Source: Aliiglaciecola sp. LCG003 (GTDB lineage Bacteria; Pseudomonadota; Gammaproteobacteria; Enterobacterales; Alteromonadaceae). From it: a stretch of DNA of 64,000 nt. The stretch covers positions 496,001 to 560,000 of the forward strand of contig NZ_CP128185.1 in the NCBI RefSeq assembly GCF_030316135.1, written 5' to 3'. This document shows, piece after piece, positions 48,254 to 57,462 of this stretch (position 1 is its first letter; every line of letters starts with the position of its first letter). The translations under genes and the position numbers were made by a program. Below the pieces are notes generated by a model that was not told where the DNA came from, did no database searches, and was given only the letters and a program-made list of their open reading frames with translations.

Positions 48254-51199
48254 ATGAAACACAATTCGAATAAACACTCATCAGTGGATAAAGAGCCATC
48301 AGCCAATACTGTCAAATGCTGGGAGGGGCAGGCAGACCCTACAGAACGATTGAAACAGATGTTCGTTGATTTGGGGCAAAAACGCGATATTGCCAGTGGC
48401 AGCAAACCTGCCCGACGAGCGGTATTCAGAAAACAGCATGGTATTGTTTATGGGCATTTCAACATCAGAGATGACATAAAAGCTGAGTGCAAATTAGGTA
48501 TTTTTGCCGGTGATAAATATGAATGCGCAGTGCGCTTTTCCAGTGATACCGGCCCTACTAGCCCTGACTTAAGCTCAACAATGGGGGTGGGTTTAAAGCT
48601 TTTTGGTGTGAAGGGCAAGAAGCTATTTGGAGAGGGCAATAACGCCGACTTTATTTTTCAGAATATTGACCGATTTTTTGCCAAAGATGCCAAACAGTTC
48701 TGTGAGTTTACTACCGCTGGCGTAGTCGATCACAACTATGCTCAGTACCTAGAAGAGCACCCTGAAGTGGCACAGATCCTGACTGATATGGAAAAAATCG
48801 AAGCCAGTTGTCTGACCGCAAGTTATTGGGCGATATTGCCATTTAAGCTGGGTGATAAGCACATTGTTAAGTATCGTTTAGTACCAGAGGACTCCCTTGG
48901 AGGCGCTGCCTTTGATGACGATAACTATCTGGCGCTAGATTTAGCCAGCCGTTTGCGCAACGGCGAAGCAAAATTTCGTTTTGAAATTCAACTGCGCACT
49001 GGTGACGACATGCCCATCGATAATGCACAAAAGGTTTGGAGTACCCAAGCCAGCCCTTTTATGTGCATCGCCGATTTGATTTTTCCACAACAAGACATAT
49101 GCGCGATTGGTCAGAGTGAGTTTGGGCAAAACTTGTCATTTAATATTTACCGGACACTTGCTGAGCATGAGCCTTTAGGCAGTATTGCCCAAGCCCGCAA
49201 GGTAGTGTACCAAGCTAGCGCAGATGCTAGGCATCAAGCAAATGGTCAGTCAATGCAAGAGCCTGAGCAGATAAACCCTGCTTTTAAAGATGATGAAGAG
49301 GACGATAGCGATTGCATTGTTTATGCAGGTATCTATCCGCCAATTGGAGTAATGCGAGTAGGTAATAGCAAGCACGAATATTTTATCGGCCCTGAGGTTA
49401 ACCAGCCAAAAGCACAGCACGGTATGCAGGCTTATCGGGATAAGACCGGCGCCATTAAACGTCAAGCTGCGCGCTTTCGCGTATATGGTTTTAACGCTGC
49501 AGGTAAGGCGGTTAAAGAATTAACCGCTGATAATGCCAAGATAAAATGGCATAGCCACTTAGCCAACCAGAAGTCTTCCTGGTATGAGTTTCAGTTAGCC
49601 TTAGACATACCAGAAGCCGCCGATGCGCCGTCGTCGATGTTGCGCAACAGCAATGTTGCAGATCGCAGTCGATTACTGATTGATGGCGGCAAAAAATCTA
49701 TTTCGGGTAAACAGCAGGGTAGCGAGAAATTTAACGGTAAATTTCTGGGGGAGTCGGTGTATTTAGGCGAAATGTTTACAGATGAACTAGGCCGCTTAAT
49801 TATGCTCGGCGGTCACGGCAAAGCCGAAAATATTAATGGTGATTTGGCTATTACTTTTGCCAATAATGAAGGCTGGTATGACGATACATCCGATGGCCCT
49901 GTGACTGCTGAGGTGGAATATGAGGGGATAAGCATTAGGGTATTACCCGCCTGGGTTATCTGCGCGCCACCGGATTTCGCCCCTATGCAAAAGTCAGTGC
50001 GTACCATGTGGGATTTGATGCGTGATGTCGCTATCAACAGCGGTATGCTGAATCGTCCACCACGACCGTCGTTTAGCCAAGACATTTTACCCATTTTTCA
50101 GCGTATGACGGATCTGCAATGGGTAAATGCCGGTTTTGCTGCGGCCTTTGGTTGGGGGGGGCCGTTTGACTACACAACGGCTGAATGGATTGCAAAGTTA
50201 GCCGATCCCTCTTCGGCAAATTTTGAGATGCGTCACGTCATCTCCAATAGTTTTCGCCGTTATCATTTTAGCGGTGCCCAATCCCCGCAGCTTTGGCCAT
50301 GGGTGTATGGCGATGCCATGAGTGTACCTGCGTCAGGCTCAGTACGGCAAAATGCGACCTTATCTGATTTGCAGTTGGCCTTTTTAGAACAGTGGGCTGA
50401 TGGGGACTTTATTGCCGATTATGCTCAACAGCAAACCCCAGCTTCTCATGTAGAGGAGCTACCGATAGAACAGCAACCGGATATGTTAACTCAGGCTGCA
50501 ATGGAGTTTTGCTTAGCCGATGCGTTTCATCCAGGTTGTGAAATGACTTGGCCGATGCGAAACCCAGGCATGTACATGACACCTTACCGCCTGCAGCACG
50601 CTAAAAAAACGCAGCCGACCAACGGGCATTATTATGGCCCTGTGATGAGCAGCGATGTGATTAGCTTACCGGAAGGGCCTCTTATGGGAGGGCAAGTCGC
50701 TGGTGGTATTACACGCTGGATGGCAATTCCTTGGCATTGCGATACCGCAAGTTGTCGAGATGGCTATGAATCAAAATATGATCCTTATGTGCCCACATTC
50801 TGGCCTGCTCGTGTACCGAATAACATATTGAGTGAGGCTATGTATAACAAGGTACTAGATAACAACTTATCGGCGCAGGAGCGTAAACAATCATTTGCCT
50901 ATCGTGAAGCTTGGTTGAATGACTTGCCTATTGAAGAGCCAGTGACTTATACCAAGCAAATCAATGGGATGATCAAACATTTCGATAGTTTAGCGATCGT
51001 GCAGCAATCTAAGGAGACCAACTCGGATATTGATTTTCCGCCAAAGATGCAAATTGGCATCACCGCGCCGAGTGTTAAACACGGGGCTTATCAAGGGTTA
51101 AAAAGCACAGATAATGGACGCCCTATGCATAGTGAGGGTCAGCGCAGTAAAGTTGATTTACGCCACACAGAAAAGGTCAATCGATTCAACAAAAAATAA
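48254..51199 (+). CDS. Fusion of catalase-like domain and LodA-type CTQ oxidase
   Basis: 981 residues. About 20-335 is a catalase-fold domain of the y4iL/SrpA-like type (HGIVYGHFNI with His62, CAVRFSSD, FNIYRTLAEHEPLGSIAQARKVVY). About 350-900 is a LodA-like quinoprotein oxidase (IYPPIGVMRVGNS, EYFIGPEV, FHPGCEMTWPMR, IPWHCDTASC). In LodA the cysteine tryptophylquinone cofactor is built from Cys516 and Trp581; here Cys762 and Trp827 keep the same 65-residue spacing. LodA oxidises L-lysine and releases hydrogen peroxide, which is antibacterial. Substrate here is unknown. No signal peptide is obvious. It is followed after 11 bases by the LodB-like gene. The catalase-like domain may bind heme; activity is unproven. 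Confidence 0.85.
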   Translation: MKHNSNKHSSVDKEPSANTVKCWEGQADPTERLKQMFVDLGQKRDIASGSKPARRAVFRKQHGIVYGHFNIRDDIKAECKLGIFAGDKYECAVRFSSDTGPTSPDLSSTMGVGLKLFGVKGKKLFGEGNNADFIFQNIDRFFAKDAKQFCEFTTAGVVDHNYAQYLEEHPEVAQILTDMEKIEASCLTASYWAILPFKLGDKHIVKYRLVPEDSLGGAAFDDDNYLALDLASRLRNGEAKFRFEIQLRTGDDMPIDNAQKVWSTQASPFMCIADLIFPQQDICAIGQSEFGQNLSFNIYRTLAEHEPLGSIAQARKVVYQASADARHQANGQSMQEPEQINPAFKDDEEDDSDCIVYAGIYPPIGVMRVGNSKHEYFIGPEVNQPKAQHGMQAYRDKTGAIKRQAARFRVYGFNAAGKAVKELTADNAKIKWHSHLANQKSSWYEFQLALDIPEAADAPSSMLRNSNVADRSRLLIDGGKKSISGKQQGSEKFNGKFLGESVYLGEMFTDELGRLIMLGGHGKAENINGDLAITFANNEGWYDDTSDGPVTAEVEYEGISIRVLPAWVICAPPDFAPMQKSVRTMWDLMRDVAINSGMLNRPPRPSFSQDILPIFQRMTDLQWVNAGFAAAFGWGGPFDYTTAEWIAKLADPSSANFEMRHVISNSFRRYHFSGAQSPQLWPWVYGDAMSVPASGSVRQNATLSDLQLAFLEQWADGDFIADYAQQQTPASHVEELPIEQQPDMLTQAAMEFCLADAFHPGCEMTWPMRNPGMYMTPYRLQHAKKTQPTNGHYYGPVMSSDVISLPEGPLMGGQVAGGITRWMAIPWHCDTASCRDGYESKYDPYVPTFWPARVPNNILSEAMYNKVLDNNLSAQERKQSFAYREAWLNDLPIEEPVTYTKQINGMIKHFDSLAIVQQSKETNSDIDFPPKMQIGITAPSVKHGAYQGLKSTDNGRPMHSEGQRSKVDLRHTEKVNRFNKK

Positions 51200-51210
51200 T
51201 AGGGTTTAGT

Positions 51211-52299
51211 ATGCCAATCCAGGTTACTGCAGACATTGCGATTGTTGGCGCTGGGGTCGCGGGCTGCATAGCCGCGATTGCTTTAGCGCCACATTTTAAT
51301 GTCTTGCTCATTGATAAAGACGCGCAACCCCCAGCGCGTATTGGTGAATGCTTACCCGGCGTGGCCCTGCGTATTCTTAAACAACTGAATATTGAGGAAG
51401 CATTCACCCAACAGACCCATTTAGTCAGTCAGGGGATGGAGTCATATTGGGGTAGTGATTACAAGCAAATAACAGACAACATAACCAACCCTGACGGGTT
51501 TGGCTGGTATTTAAACCGCCCTGAATTTGAAGTTTTACTTCGAAAAACCGCACTGGCGCGCGGTGTAAACTGCATGTGGCAGACCAAGCTTATTGGCAGT
51601 GAATCTTGTTTGCAGGGGTGGCAACTTATCACTGATGTCGCCGCGCCAATTAGGGCCAAATTTGTGATTGATGCCGGAGGCCGGCAATCGCCCTTTGTGC
51701 GCCATCGCGGCATCGTGCGCCAACAACATGACAAGTTGGTTTCCTGTTGGCTCACTGTACCCGATCAAACTGAATATCGTATGGGGGTGATTGCCGCGAG
51801 TGAAAAGGGCTGGTGGTATAGTGCTCCCATCCCCGGTAACAAACGAGTGATTGCCTTTCAGACCGACTCTGATTTACTGCCCCCTGCCACTCGACACGAT
51901 CTCGCGCCGCTGATGGAGCACGCCAATTTCTGTCCAGAAATTGCCGGTTTACTCGCCGACAAAGCCGCTGATTCAATCGAATATCATGGCGTGACTACGG
52001 CTAATTCCTCAAGGTTGGTAAGGGGGGCGGGTAGCAATTGGGCAGCACTTGGAGACTCGGCGGTCAGCTTTGATCCCTTGTCATCACAGGGGATGTACAA
52101 TGGGATGGCCAGCGCGATGCAGTTGGCTGAAATATTGATACTCAAAGGCATGTTTGACGATCACTATCAAAAACAACTAGATAATATTTGGCACTCATAC
52201 TTACAACACAAAAACCTGTTCTATCGGGCGGAAACCCGCTGGAAACAACGGGAATTTTGGCAAAGAAGGATCAAAATACAGGCTAGCGAGCAAACTTAG
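51211..52299 (+). CDS. LodB-like FAD-dependent oxidoreductase (CTQ maturation)
   Basis: 362-residue flavoprotein with an N-terminal Rossmann motif (AIVGAGVAGCIAA, about 9-21), a GECLPG segment as in halogenase/hydroxylase-like flavoproteins, and a second FAD motif (LGDSAVSFDPLSSQGM). LodB proteins are needed to form the cysteine tryptophylquinone of LodA. Position 11 bases after the LodA-like gene fits that role. Its 3' end overlaps the convergent phosphatase gene by 17 bases. Confidence 0.87.
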   Translation: MPIQVTADIAIVGAGVAGCIAAIALAPHFNVLLIDKDAQPPARIGECLPGVALRILKQLNIEEAFTQQTHLVSQGMESYWGSDYKQITDNITNPDGFGWYLNRPEFEVLLRKTALARGVNCMWQTKLIGSESCLQGWQLITDVAAPIRAKFVIDAGGRQSPFVRHRGIVRQQHDKLVSCWLTVPDQTEYRMGVIAASEKGWWYSAPIPGNKRVIAFQTDSDLLPPATRHDLAPLMEHANFCPEIAGLLADKAADSIEYHGVTTANSSRLVRGAGSNWAALGDSAVSFDPLSSQGMYNGMASAMQLAEILILKGMFDDHYQKQLDNIWHSYLQHKNLFYRAETRWKQREFWQRRIKIQASEQT

Positions 52300-54196
52300 T
52301 TTCCTCACCCTTTGCACTAATTACCGATGCGTCTACTTGCTTACAACCATCATGCAGCTCTAATAATCCTATTCCAGAACCATTGTGCAAGGTGCGCACT
52401 TTGTCATTATTGGGTTTTCGATGTTTAATCTTCATATTGCGTCTTTGGGTGAGCCAGTTCAGTGGTGACTTTGGATGAAACAAAATGCGATTGAGTCGGT
52501 CAAACCAAGTGAGTAACTTTTTGGGAAACTCGTTTTTAATTCCGCTGCAGGTAATTTGCGTGATCTGTGGGCTGTTGCGACGGAATTTTAAAGTAATGTC
52601 GTAGACAAATGAATAGTGGACATCGCCAGACAAGATCACAAAGTTGGGTGGGGTGCGAAAGTGGCGGAAAATATTCAGAATAACACTTGCAGTACCCTTG
52701 TGGGCCATCCAATTTTCCGCGTCTACCATCAGTGACTTACCAAAAAAGGTGAAGATCCGCTGGACCGTCTCAATCAATTTTACTCCGAATATCGGCGCGG
52801 CAGACACCATGATCACCGCGTCTTGACCAATCAGTTCCTGCTGCAATTCACATAATGCTTCCCAATCCATCAAACCCGAAGGTTTGACTAAACTTGACTC
52901 AGAGCGCCAGCGTTGGGTGCGGGTATCCAACACAACCACTTTAGGTTGGGTGTCTAAGGCAAAATGCCATTGATCCCAATCTAGCAGAATATCAATAACC
53001 CGATCATGCTCAAGGATACCTTGAGTGGAAAATTTATCGCATAACTGCTGGGCCAACGGAGTCATTTTAGCAGTGTCATTGGCCCAACCTTGGCACAACC
53101 AATAGCCAATCAGAGCGTTACCAACGATCCGCCGAGCAAAGGGATTATTGTAGACGGCGTCTTCCCAGCCCCGGGTTAAATTCCAGTCGTCAGTCACATC
53201 GTGATCATCAAAAATCATGTACACAGGTACGTGCGCTAACGCCCGACGAACCCTGCTCATACCCTCTGCAAAATCTTTTACCAGTGGCAATTCAGTATGA
53301 AAAATATCTTTAAATTGTGTGGGTATACGTTCATCCATCATATTTAGCCGCCGCCACATCTCAGGTGACCATATCAACGTGTACATCGCCATTACTTCAG
53401 CAAAAGTGACAAGGTGATTATTCGCATTTACCGAGGTGAAAATTGGTTTTTTCTTACCCGCGAAAAAATACGATATTACCGTCTGGTGGGCAACATCATC
53501 GGGTAATAGCAATGGGCGTTGATAATAGCACTGCTCATTAGTAAGTAATTGCTTACCATCGGTAATATCTTCTATAAGTATGTCTTCATCGTATAAGCCT
53601 AAGATTTCAACAACTTGATGAATAGCCACTAGCGTCGGGCCTGCCACATCATCAACATAAACCTGATCGCCACTCATTATCAGCATGTCAACCTGTTCAT
53701 CTGTCTGATTCAAGGCTTGCTGCAATTGACTGTCAACCGCCAGCAATCCATCATCGCTAGCATGATGAGGTTTGCGACAAGAGCCGTGCAACACTCGGCT
53801 AAGCTGTTGATTAAAAACAAAGCTAGGAAGGTGCTGATCTGGGTATAAAATATCGGGTATTAGCTCGGCTAACCCTTGGATCTCATGTTGTGGGTTGGTG
53901 ACTGAAAAATCATAATAGTAACGCTGACCATCGCTAAGTGGTTGCTCTGGTACTAGGGTGATGACACACACATAGGCATGAACTCCAACTCGTACTCTAT
54001 GGATTTGCTCATCAAAGAGCCAGGTATCCAATATGCTCTGGCGCTGGGTGTTCTGTAAACTAAAGCGTATCGGGCAGTCAGAACTAGTCATCATCCAAAA
54101 TGTTAGACTTTTAGAGGTTACTTTCCTCACCATGGGACCAGCCAGAAAAGTTGGTAAAACTGAAGGTGAAGTTGACTTGTGCAAATTTTCTCGCAA
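52283..54196 (-). CDS. PhoD-like metallophosphatase
   Basis: 637-residue protein of the PhoD-like (alkaline phosphatase D-type) metallophosphatase family. Conserved metal motifs: SGDQVYVDD, FDDHDVTDDWN and LSGDVHYSFV. The N-terminal PTFLAGPMVRKVTSKSLTFW matches the family's leading beta-domain. Unlike classical PhoD there is no twin-arginine signal, so it may be cytoplasmic. The start is uncertain: TTG at 54196 or TTG at 54184 (GAG spaced 6 bases upstream). No ATG precedes the conserved domain. Substrate unknown. Overlaps the LodB-like gene tail-to-tail. Confidence 0.82.
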   Translation of the reverse strand: MRENLHKSTSPSVLPTFLAGPMVRKVTSKSLTFWMMTSSDCPIRFSLQNTQRQSILDTWLFDEQIHRVRVGVHAYVCVITLVPEQPLSDGQRYYYDFSVTNPQHEIQGLAELIPDILYPDQHLPSFVFNQQLSRVLHGSCRKPHHASDDGLLAVDSQLQQALNQTDEQVDMLIMSGDQVYVDDVAGPTLVAIHQVVEILGLYDEDILIEDITDGKQLLTNEQCYYQRPLLLPDDVAHQTVISYFFAGKKKPIFTSVNANNHLVTFAEVMAMYTLIWSPEMWRRLNMMDERIPTQFKDIFHTELPLVKDFAEGMSRVRRALAHVPVYMIFDDHDVTDDWNLTRGWEDAVYNNPFARRIVGNALIGYWLCQGWANDTAKMTPLAQQLCDKFSTQGILEHDRVIDILLDWDQWHFALDTQPKVVVLDTRTQRWRSESSLVKPSGLMDWEALCELQQELIGQDAVIMVSAAPIFGVKLIETVQRIFTFFGKSLMVDAENWMAHKGTASVILNIFRHFRTPPNFVILSGDVHYSFVYDITLKFRRNSPQITQITCSGIKNEFPKKLLTWFDRLNRILFHPKSPLNWLTQRRNMKIKHRKPNNDKVRTLHNGSGIGLLELHDGCKQVDASVISAKGEETKFAR

Positions 54197-54346
54197 AACG
54201 ACACTACGGTAAAGATAAATGGGATTTCATAAGTCTGCACCAAATATACTTCTAGGATCAAATTTAATCGCTTTTTTGCTAGCTTACACTTGATATTAAT
54301 GAGCGATACCTTTATAAATTCGGTCTGTTGAGCGCTAGGAACCTCC

Positions 54347-55459
54347 ATGAACAAATTTCCCATTGCTTTTTTGCTAGTTATTTTAGGATTAATGGGCTGT
54401 GCAGAGACGCCTCCCAAAAATACTGAACTCCATTTACAAGGCAAATGGCTGGTTGAGGCTAATGGCGAAGTTATGCTTGATCCTCAAACTTCTGGTCTCA
54501 AAGCGTGGCGCGGAAAACTTGTCAGTGTTTCTGATGGCAGCGCCCATGTTTCTCAACGAAAGAAGCTGCATATAATTGATCCTGAATCGGCTAGCTTACA
54601 AGCTCAGCCATTAAAGATGATAATGTCTGACAAAGTTGAAAAAAGTTGTTTTGCAGATTATCTAGCCGATGCACCTGATTTAGAAGCCATCGCAGTTGAC
54701 CCCCGCGATGACCGTGTATTTGTTCTGGTAACGGAAGACGCCACCCGCAGTTCTGGCATGTCACAAGCCTGCCACCTGCGTTACAAAAACAGCGGTTCCA
54801 CTGATTATCCGACAGTGTTGATAAGGCTAGAGCTGCAAGCAGACAATACTGTATTAATGACCGATGTACGGCCAATTCAATTTGCTGAATCGTTCGCGGT
54901 GGGGAATTTTCCCAATGATGGTATTGAAGGCTTGTCATTTGCGCCAGACGGTACTTTGTACCTTGCATTAGAAAAAGATAAAAAGTCCAATGCTCGTATA
55001 TTTTCCATCAAGATTGATGAGCAATTTTGGCAAACTGAAGAGTTTGCTCAGGTAAGTGATCCCCAATTAGAATTTCCTTCTATTTCATCGGGTAATCATC
55101 CGATAAATGGCATGGACTATTTCGCTGTAGAGGGGCACAAAGGGTTTTTGATCGCAGGAGCGCGCAATGATAGCCAGTTATGGGTGATTGACCTAGAAAA
55201 GAAAATACCTACCAAAGTACTACCCTTACAGTTTCTTGCGCCAACGGGCAATGATGAGCCTAATTGTCAAAAATGGGAAGTGATGGACAACGCTTCGTTA
55301 GAAGGCTTAGCAGTGTCTGGTAACACTATCTGGACAATTAACGACCCGTGGAAACTGCACTACATGGACAATGTTCAATGTGAAGCCAACAGGGCTAAAT
55401 ATAGCAAGATGGCCCCATTGTTATTTTCATTATCAGCCGATCCTGCTTGGTTTGAATAG
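54347..55459 (+). CDS. Putative lipoprotein with beta-propeller (phytase-esterase-like)
   Basis: 370 residues. The signal peptide ends in a lipobox (LMGC, Cys18), so it is a lipoprotein. The body has propeller-like motifs (DLEAIAVDPRDDRVFVLVTED, DGIEGLSFAPDGTLYLALE, ASLEGLAVSGNTIWTIND), like the esterase-like activity-of-phytase domain. Three such glutamate-containing blades are visible. Function unknown; a periplasmic or outer-membrane hydrolase is possible. Upstream AGGA supports the start. Convergent with msrA. Confidence 0.7.
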   Translation: MNKFPIAFLLVILGLMGCAETPPKNTELHLQGKWLVEANGEVMLDPQTSGLKAWRGKLVSVSDGSAHVSQRKKLHIIDPESASLQAQPLKMIMSDKVEKSCFADYLADAPDLEAIAVDPRDDRVFVLVTEDATRSSGMSQACHLRYKNSGSTDYPTVLIRLELQADNTVLMTDVRPIQFAESFAVGNFPNDGIEGLSFAPDGTLYLALEKDKKSNARIFSIKIDEQFWQTEEFAQVSDPQLEFPSISSGNHPINGMDYFAVEGHKGFLIAGARNDSQLWVIDLEKKIPTKVLPLQFLAPTGNDEPNCQKWEVMDNASLEGLAVSGNTIWTINDPWKLHYMDNVQCEANRAKYSKMAPLLFSLSADPAWFE

Positions 55460-55508
55460 CCTGGCCACATCCATTGGCCGCTATCTATATTTACTGCAAA
55501 ATCTAATG

Positions 55509-56045
55509 TTACTTTAAGCGACTGGCGAAGTTCTTTTTGAATTTTGCCAGCTTGGGCGCAACCACCATATTGCAATATTGATTTTGCGGATTATTGGTAA
55601 AATAATCCTGATGGTAATCTTCAGCTTGAAAATAATTGTCCACCGCTGTAATTTCTGTCACCACTGGGTCAGGCCAAATTTGCTGTTGCTCAATTTCGGC
55701 TATAATTTGCTCTGCTTGGGCTTTTTGCTCATGGTTGTGAAAATAGATCGCACTACGATACTGAGTGCCCACATCGTTACCTTGTCTATTTAACTGAGTA
55801 GGGTTGTGCAGTGCAAAAAAGATTTCCAACACGTCTCGATAGCTTAACGTATCTGCATCAAAATTGACCCTCACAACCTCTGCATGTCCGGTATTGCCGC
55901 TACAAACTTGCTCATAGCTAGGGTTATCTGTTTGTCCATTCGAATAGCCCGCGTAGGCCGACTCTATACCTGCCACAGAATTAAACGCCGATTCGATACA
56001 CCAGAAACAACCGCCTGCTAATGTTGCTTGCTGAATATTTGCCAT
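55509..56045 (-). CDS. msrA: Peptide methionine sulfoxide reductase MsrA
   Basis: Repairs methionine-S-sulfoxide, 178 residues. Active-site GGCFWC with catalytic Cys13, resolving Cys158 near the C-terminus (NQYC), and conserved YAGY and VGTQYRSAIY. The start at 56045 is chosen because GAGG lies 6 bases upstream; the frame is open to 56075. No MsrB is adjacent. Confidence 0.95.
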   Translation of the reverse strand: MANIQQATLAGGCFWCIESAFNSVAGIESAYAGYSNGQTDNPSYEQVCSGNTGHAEVVRVNFDADTLSYRDVLEIFFALHNPTQLNRQGNDVGTQYRSAIYFHNHEQKAQAEQIIAEIEQQQIWPDPVVTEITAVDNYFQAEDYHQDYFTNNPQNQYCNMVVAPKLAKFKKNFASRLK

Positions 56046-56159
56046 TTTATGCCTCGTTAACCAATTATCTATCAAAGATGGGTTCGAAAAGTATTTAGAT
56101 CAAGTCATCCATCATCATTTGTTTTACGTATAAGCTTATAAATTATTAGAACGGAGTAT

Positions 56160-56621
56160 ATGCCGGTGCAGTTCAAATTATTTTATGATGGTCTCTGCCC
56201 GCTTTGTATGTTGGAGATACGCAAGCTTGCAAACTTGGATCATCAGCTAAAGATTCACTTTGTCGACATACAAGCAGAACAATTTGCCCATGATTACCCA
56301 AGTTTAGATAAGGTTGTTTTGAGCAACAGAATTCACGCTCAGCTAGAAAATGGGCAGTTTGTTACTGGCCTAGATGCCAACTTCGAAGTATGGAAGCGTG
56401 TTGGACGAGGTTGGATTTTTGCACCGCTACGGTGGCCATTGGTCCGTTGGTTTGCAGATCGAGGCTACAATTTTTTTGCAAAACACCGTCACCGTATATC
56501 TTATTTAATTACCGGTAAAAAGCGCGCTCTATACTGTACTCCTTTGACTTGCGCCGGTGTGCAATCCAGAGATATTCCGTCCACTCAAAGCAAGATTAAG
56601 GTTGCACCTGCAGATGAGTAA
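56160..56621 (+). CDS. DCC family thiol-disulfide oxidoreductase-like protein (DUF393)
   Basis: 153 residues beginning KLFYDGLCPLCMLEI, the defining DxxCxxC start of the DCC family (Cys13, Cys16). The family has a thioredoxin-like fold of uncertain function. The C-terminal part contains hydrophobic segments (WIFAPLRWPLVRWFADRGYNF). Its end overlaps the start of the downstream SDR gene by eight bases, so the two are co-translated. Confidence 0.85.
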   Translation: MPVQFKLFYDGLCPLCMLEIRKLANLDHQLKIHFVDIQAEQFAHDYPSLDKVVLSNRIHAQLENGQFVTGLDANFEVWKRVGRGWIFAPLRWPLVRWFADRGYNFFAKHRHRISYLITGKKRALYCTPLTCAGVQSRDIPSTQSKIKVAPADE

Positions 56622-57348
56622 AGGTAACGCACTAGTGATCGGTTGCTCCGGCGGCATTGGTAAAGAGCTGTTAAAGCAGTTGCTCGTAAGTGAGCAGTAT
56701 CAAACTGTCTTTGGCGTATCTCGTTGTGTAGTCACCGATAAGGTTGCAGGGGTAAACTATTATCAACTGGCAGACCAAGATGAGAACGCTATTGAAAGGT
56801 GCATCGACTCGCTCAGGCAGCAGGGGCAGTTTTCATTGGTCACAAGCTGTATTGGCGCGCTTCACGGCCAGCAAAATGGTGTCAATCTTGCGCCTGAAAA
56901 ACGCCTCGAAGATATTTCTGCCCAACAACTGGCCAGCTATTTTCACATCAATACTATTATTCCCATGCTTTGGTTGAAACATATACTGCCATTGGTCAAA
57001 GGTCACAACAAAAGTCAGGTGGTGTTATTTTCTGCTCGGGTTGGCAGTATTAGTGAAAATAACTTAGGCGGTTGGTACGGCTACCGAGCGAGCAAGGCAG
57101 CCCTCAATATGCTGATTAAAACTAGCCAGATTGAATATACTCGTAGGGCGAAAAATGTTGAACTGGTCAGCTACCATCCCGGCACCGTAAATACAGCCCT
57201 CTCTGAGCCATTTCAAGCCAATGTGCCGTCTGGCAAGCTATTTGATGTTGAATTTACCGTGAGTCAATTGCTTACCCATTTAGCCAATCTCGAAATTGAA
57301 AATGCACCCCATTATATCGATTGGCAAAATGAAACAATAAAGTGGTAA
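56614..57348 (+). CDS. Short-chain dehydrogenase/reductase
   Basis: 244-residue SDR. NAD(P)-binding motif GCSGGIG (10-16), catalytic Tyr157 and Lys161 (YGYRASK), catalytic Ser in LFSARVGS. The start at 56614 (ATGAGTAAA) overlaps the DCC gene stop by eight bases; the frame extends upstream to 56557 but only inside that gene. Resembles C-factor-like (CsgA-type) SDRs. Substrate unknown. Confidence 0.88.
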   Translation: MSKGNALVIGCSGGIGKELLKQLLVSEQYQTVFGVSRCVVTDKVAGVNYYQLADQDENAIERCIDSLRQQGQFSLVTSCIGALHGQQNGVNLAPEKRLEDISAQQLASYFHINTIIPMLWLKHILPLVKGHNKSQVVLFSARVGSISENNLGGWYGYRASKAALNMLIKTSQIEYTRRAKNVELVSYHPGTVNTALSEPFQANVPSGKLFDVEFTVSQLLTHLANLEIENAPHYIDWQNETIKW

Positions 57349-57462
57349 CCAATAGTTCCACTTTTCGTCGAGCTTTAGTTCTCGAGGCAAAGACATTTTC
57401 AAATTAGCCTGCTACCATCGAACGTTAAACGACTCCTAAAATAAGAAAAAAAGGAAAACAAC

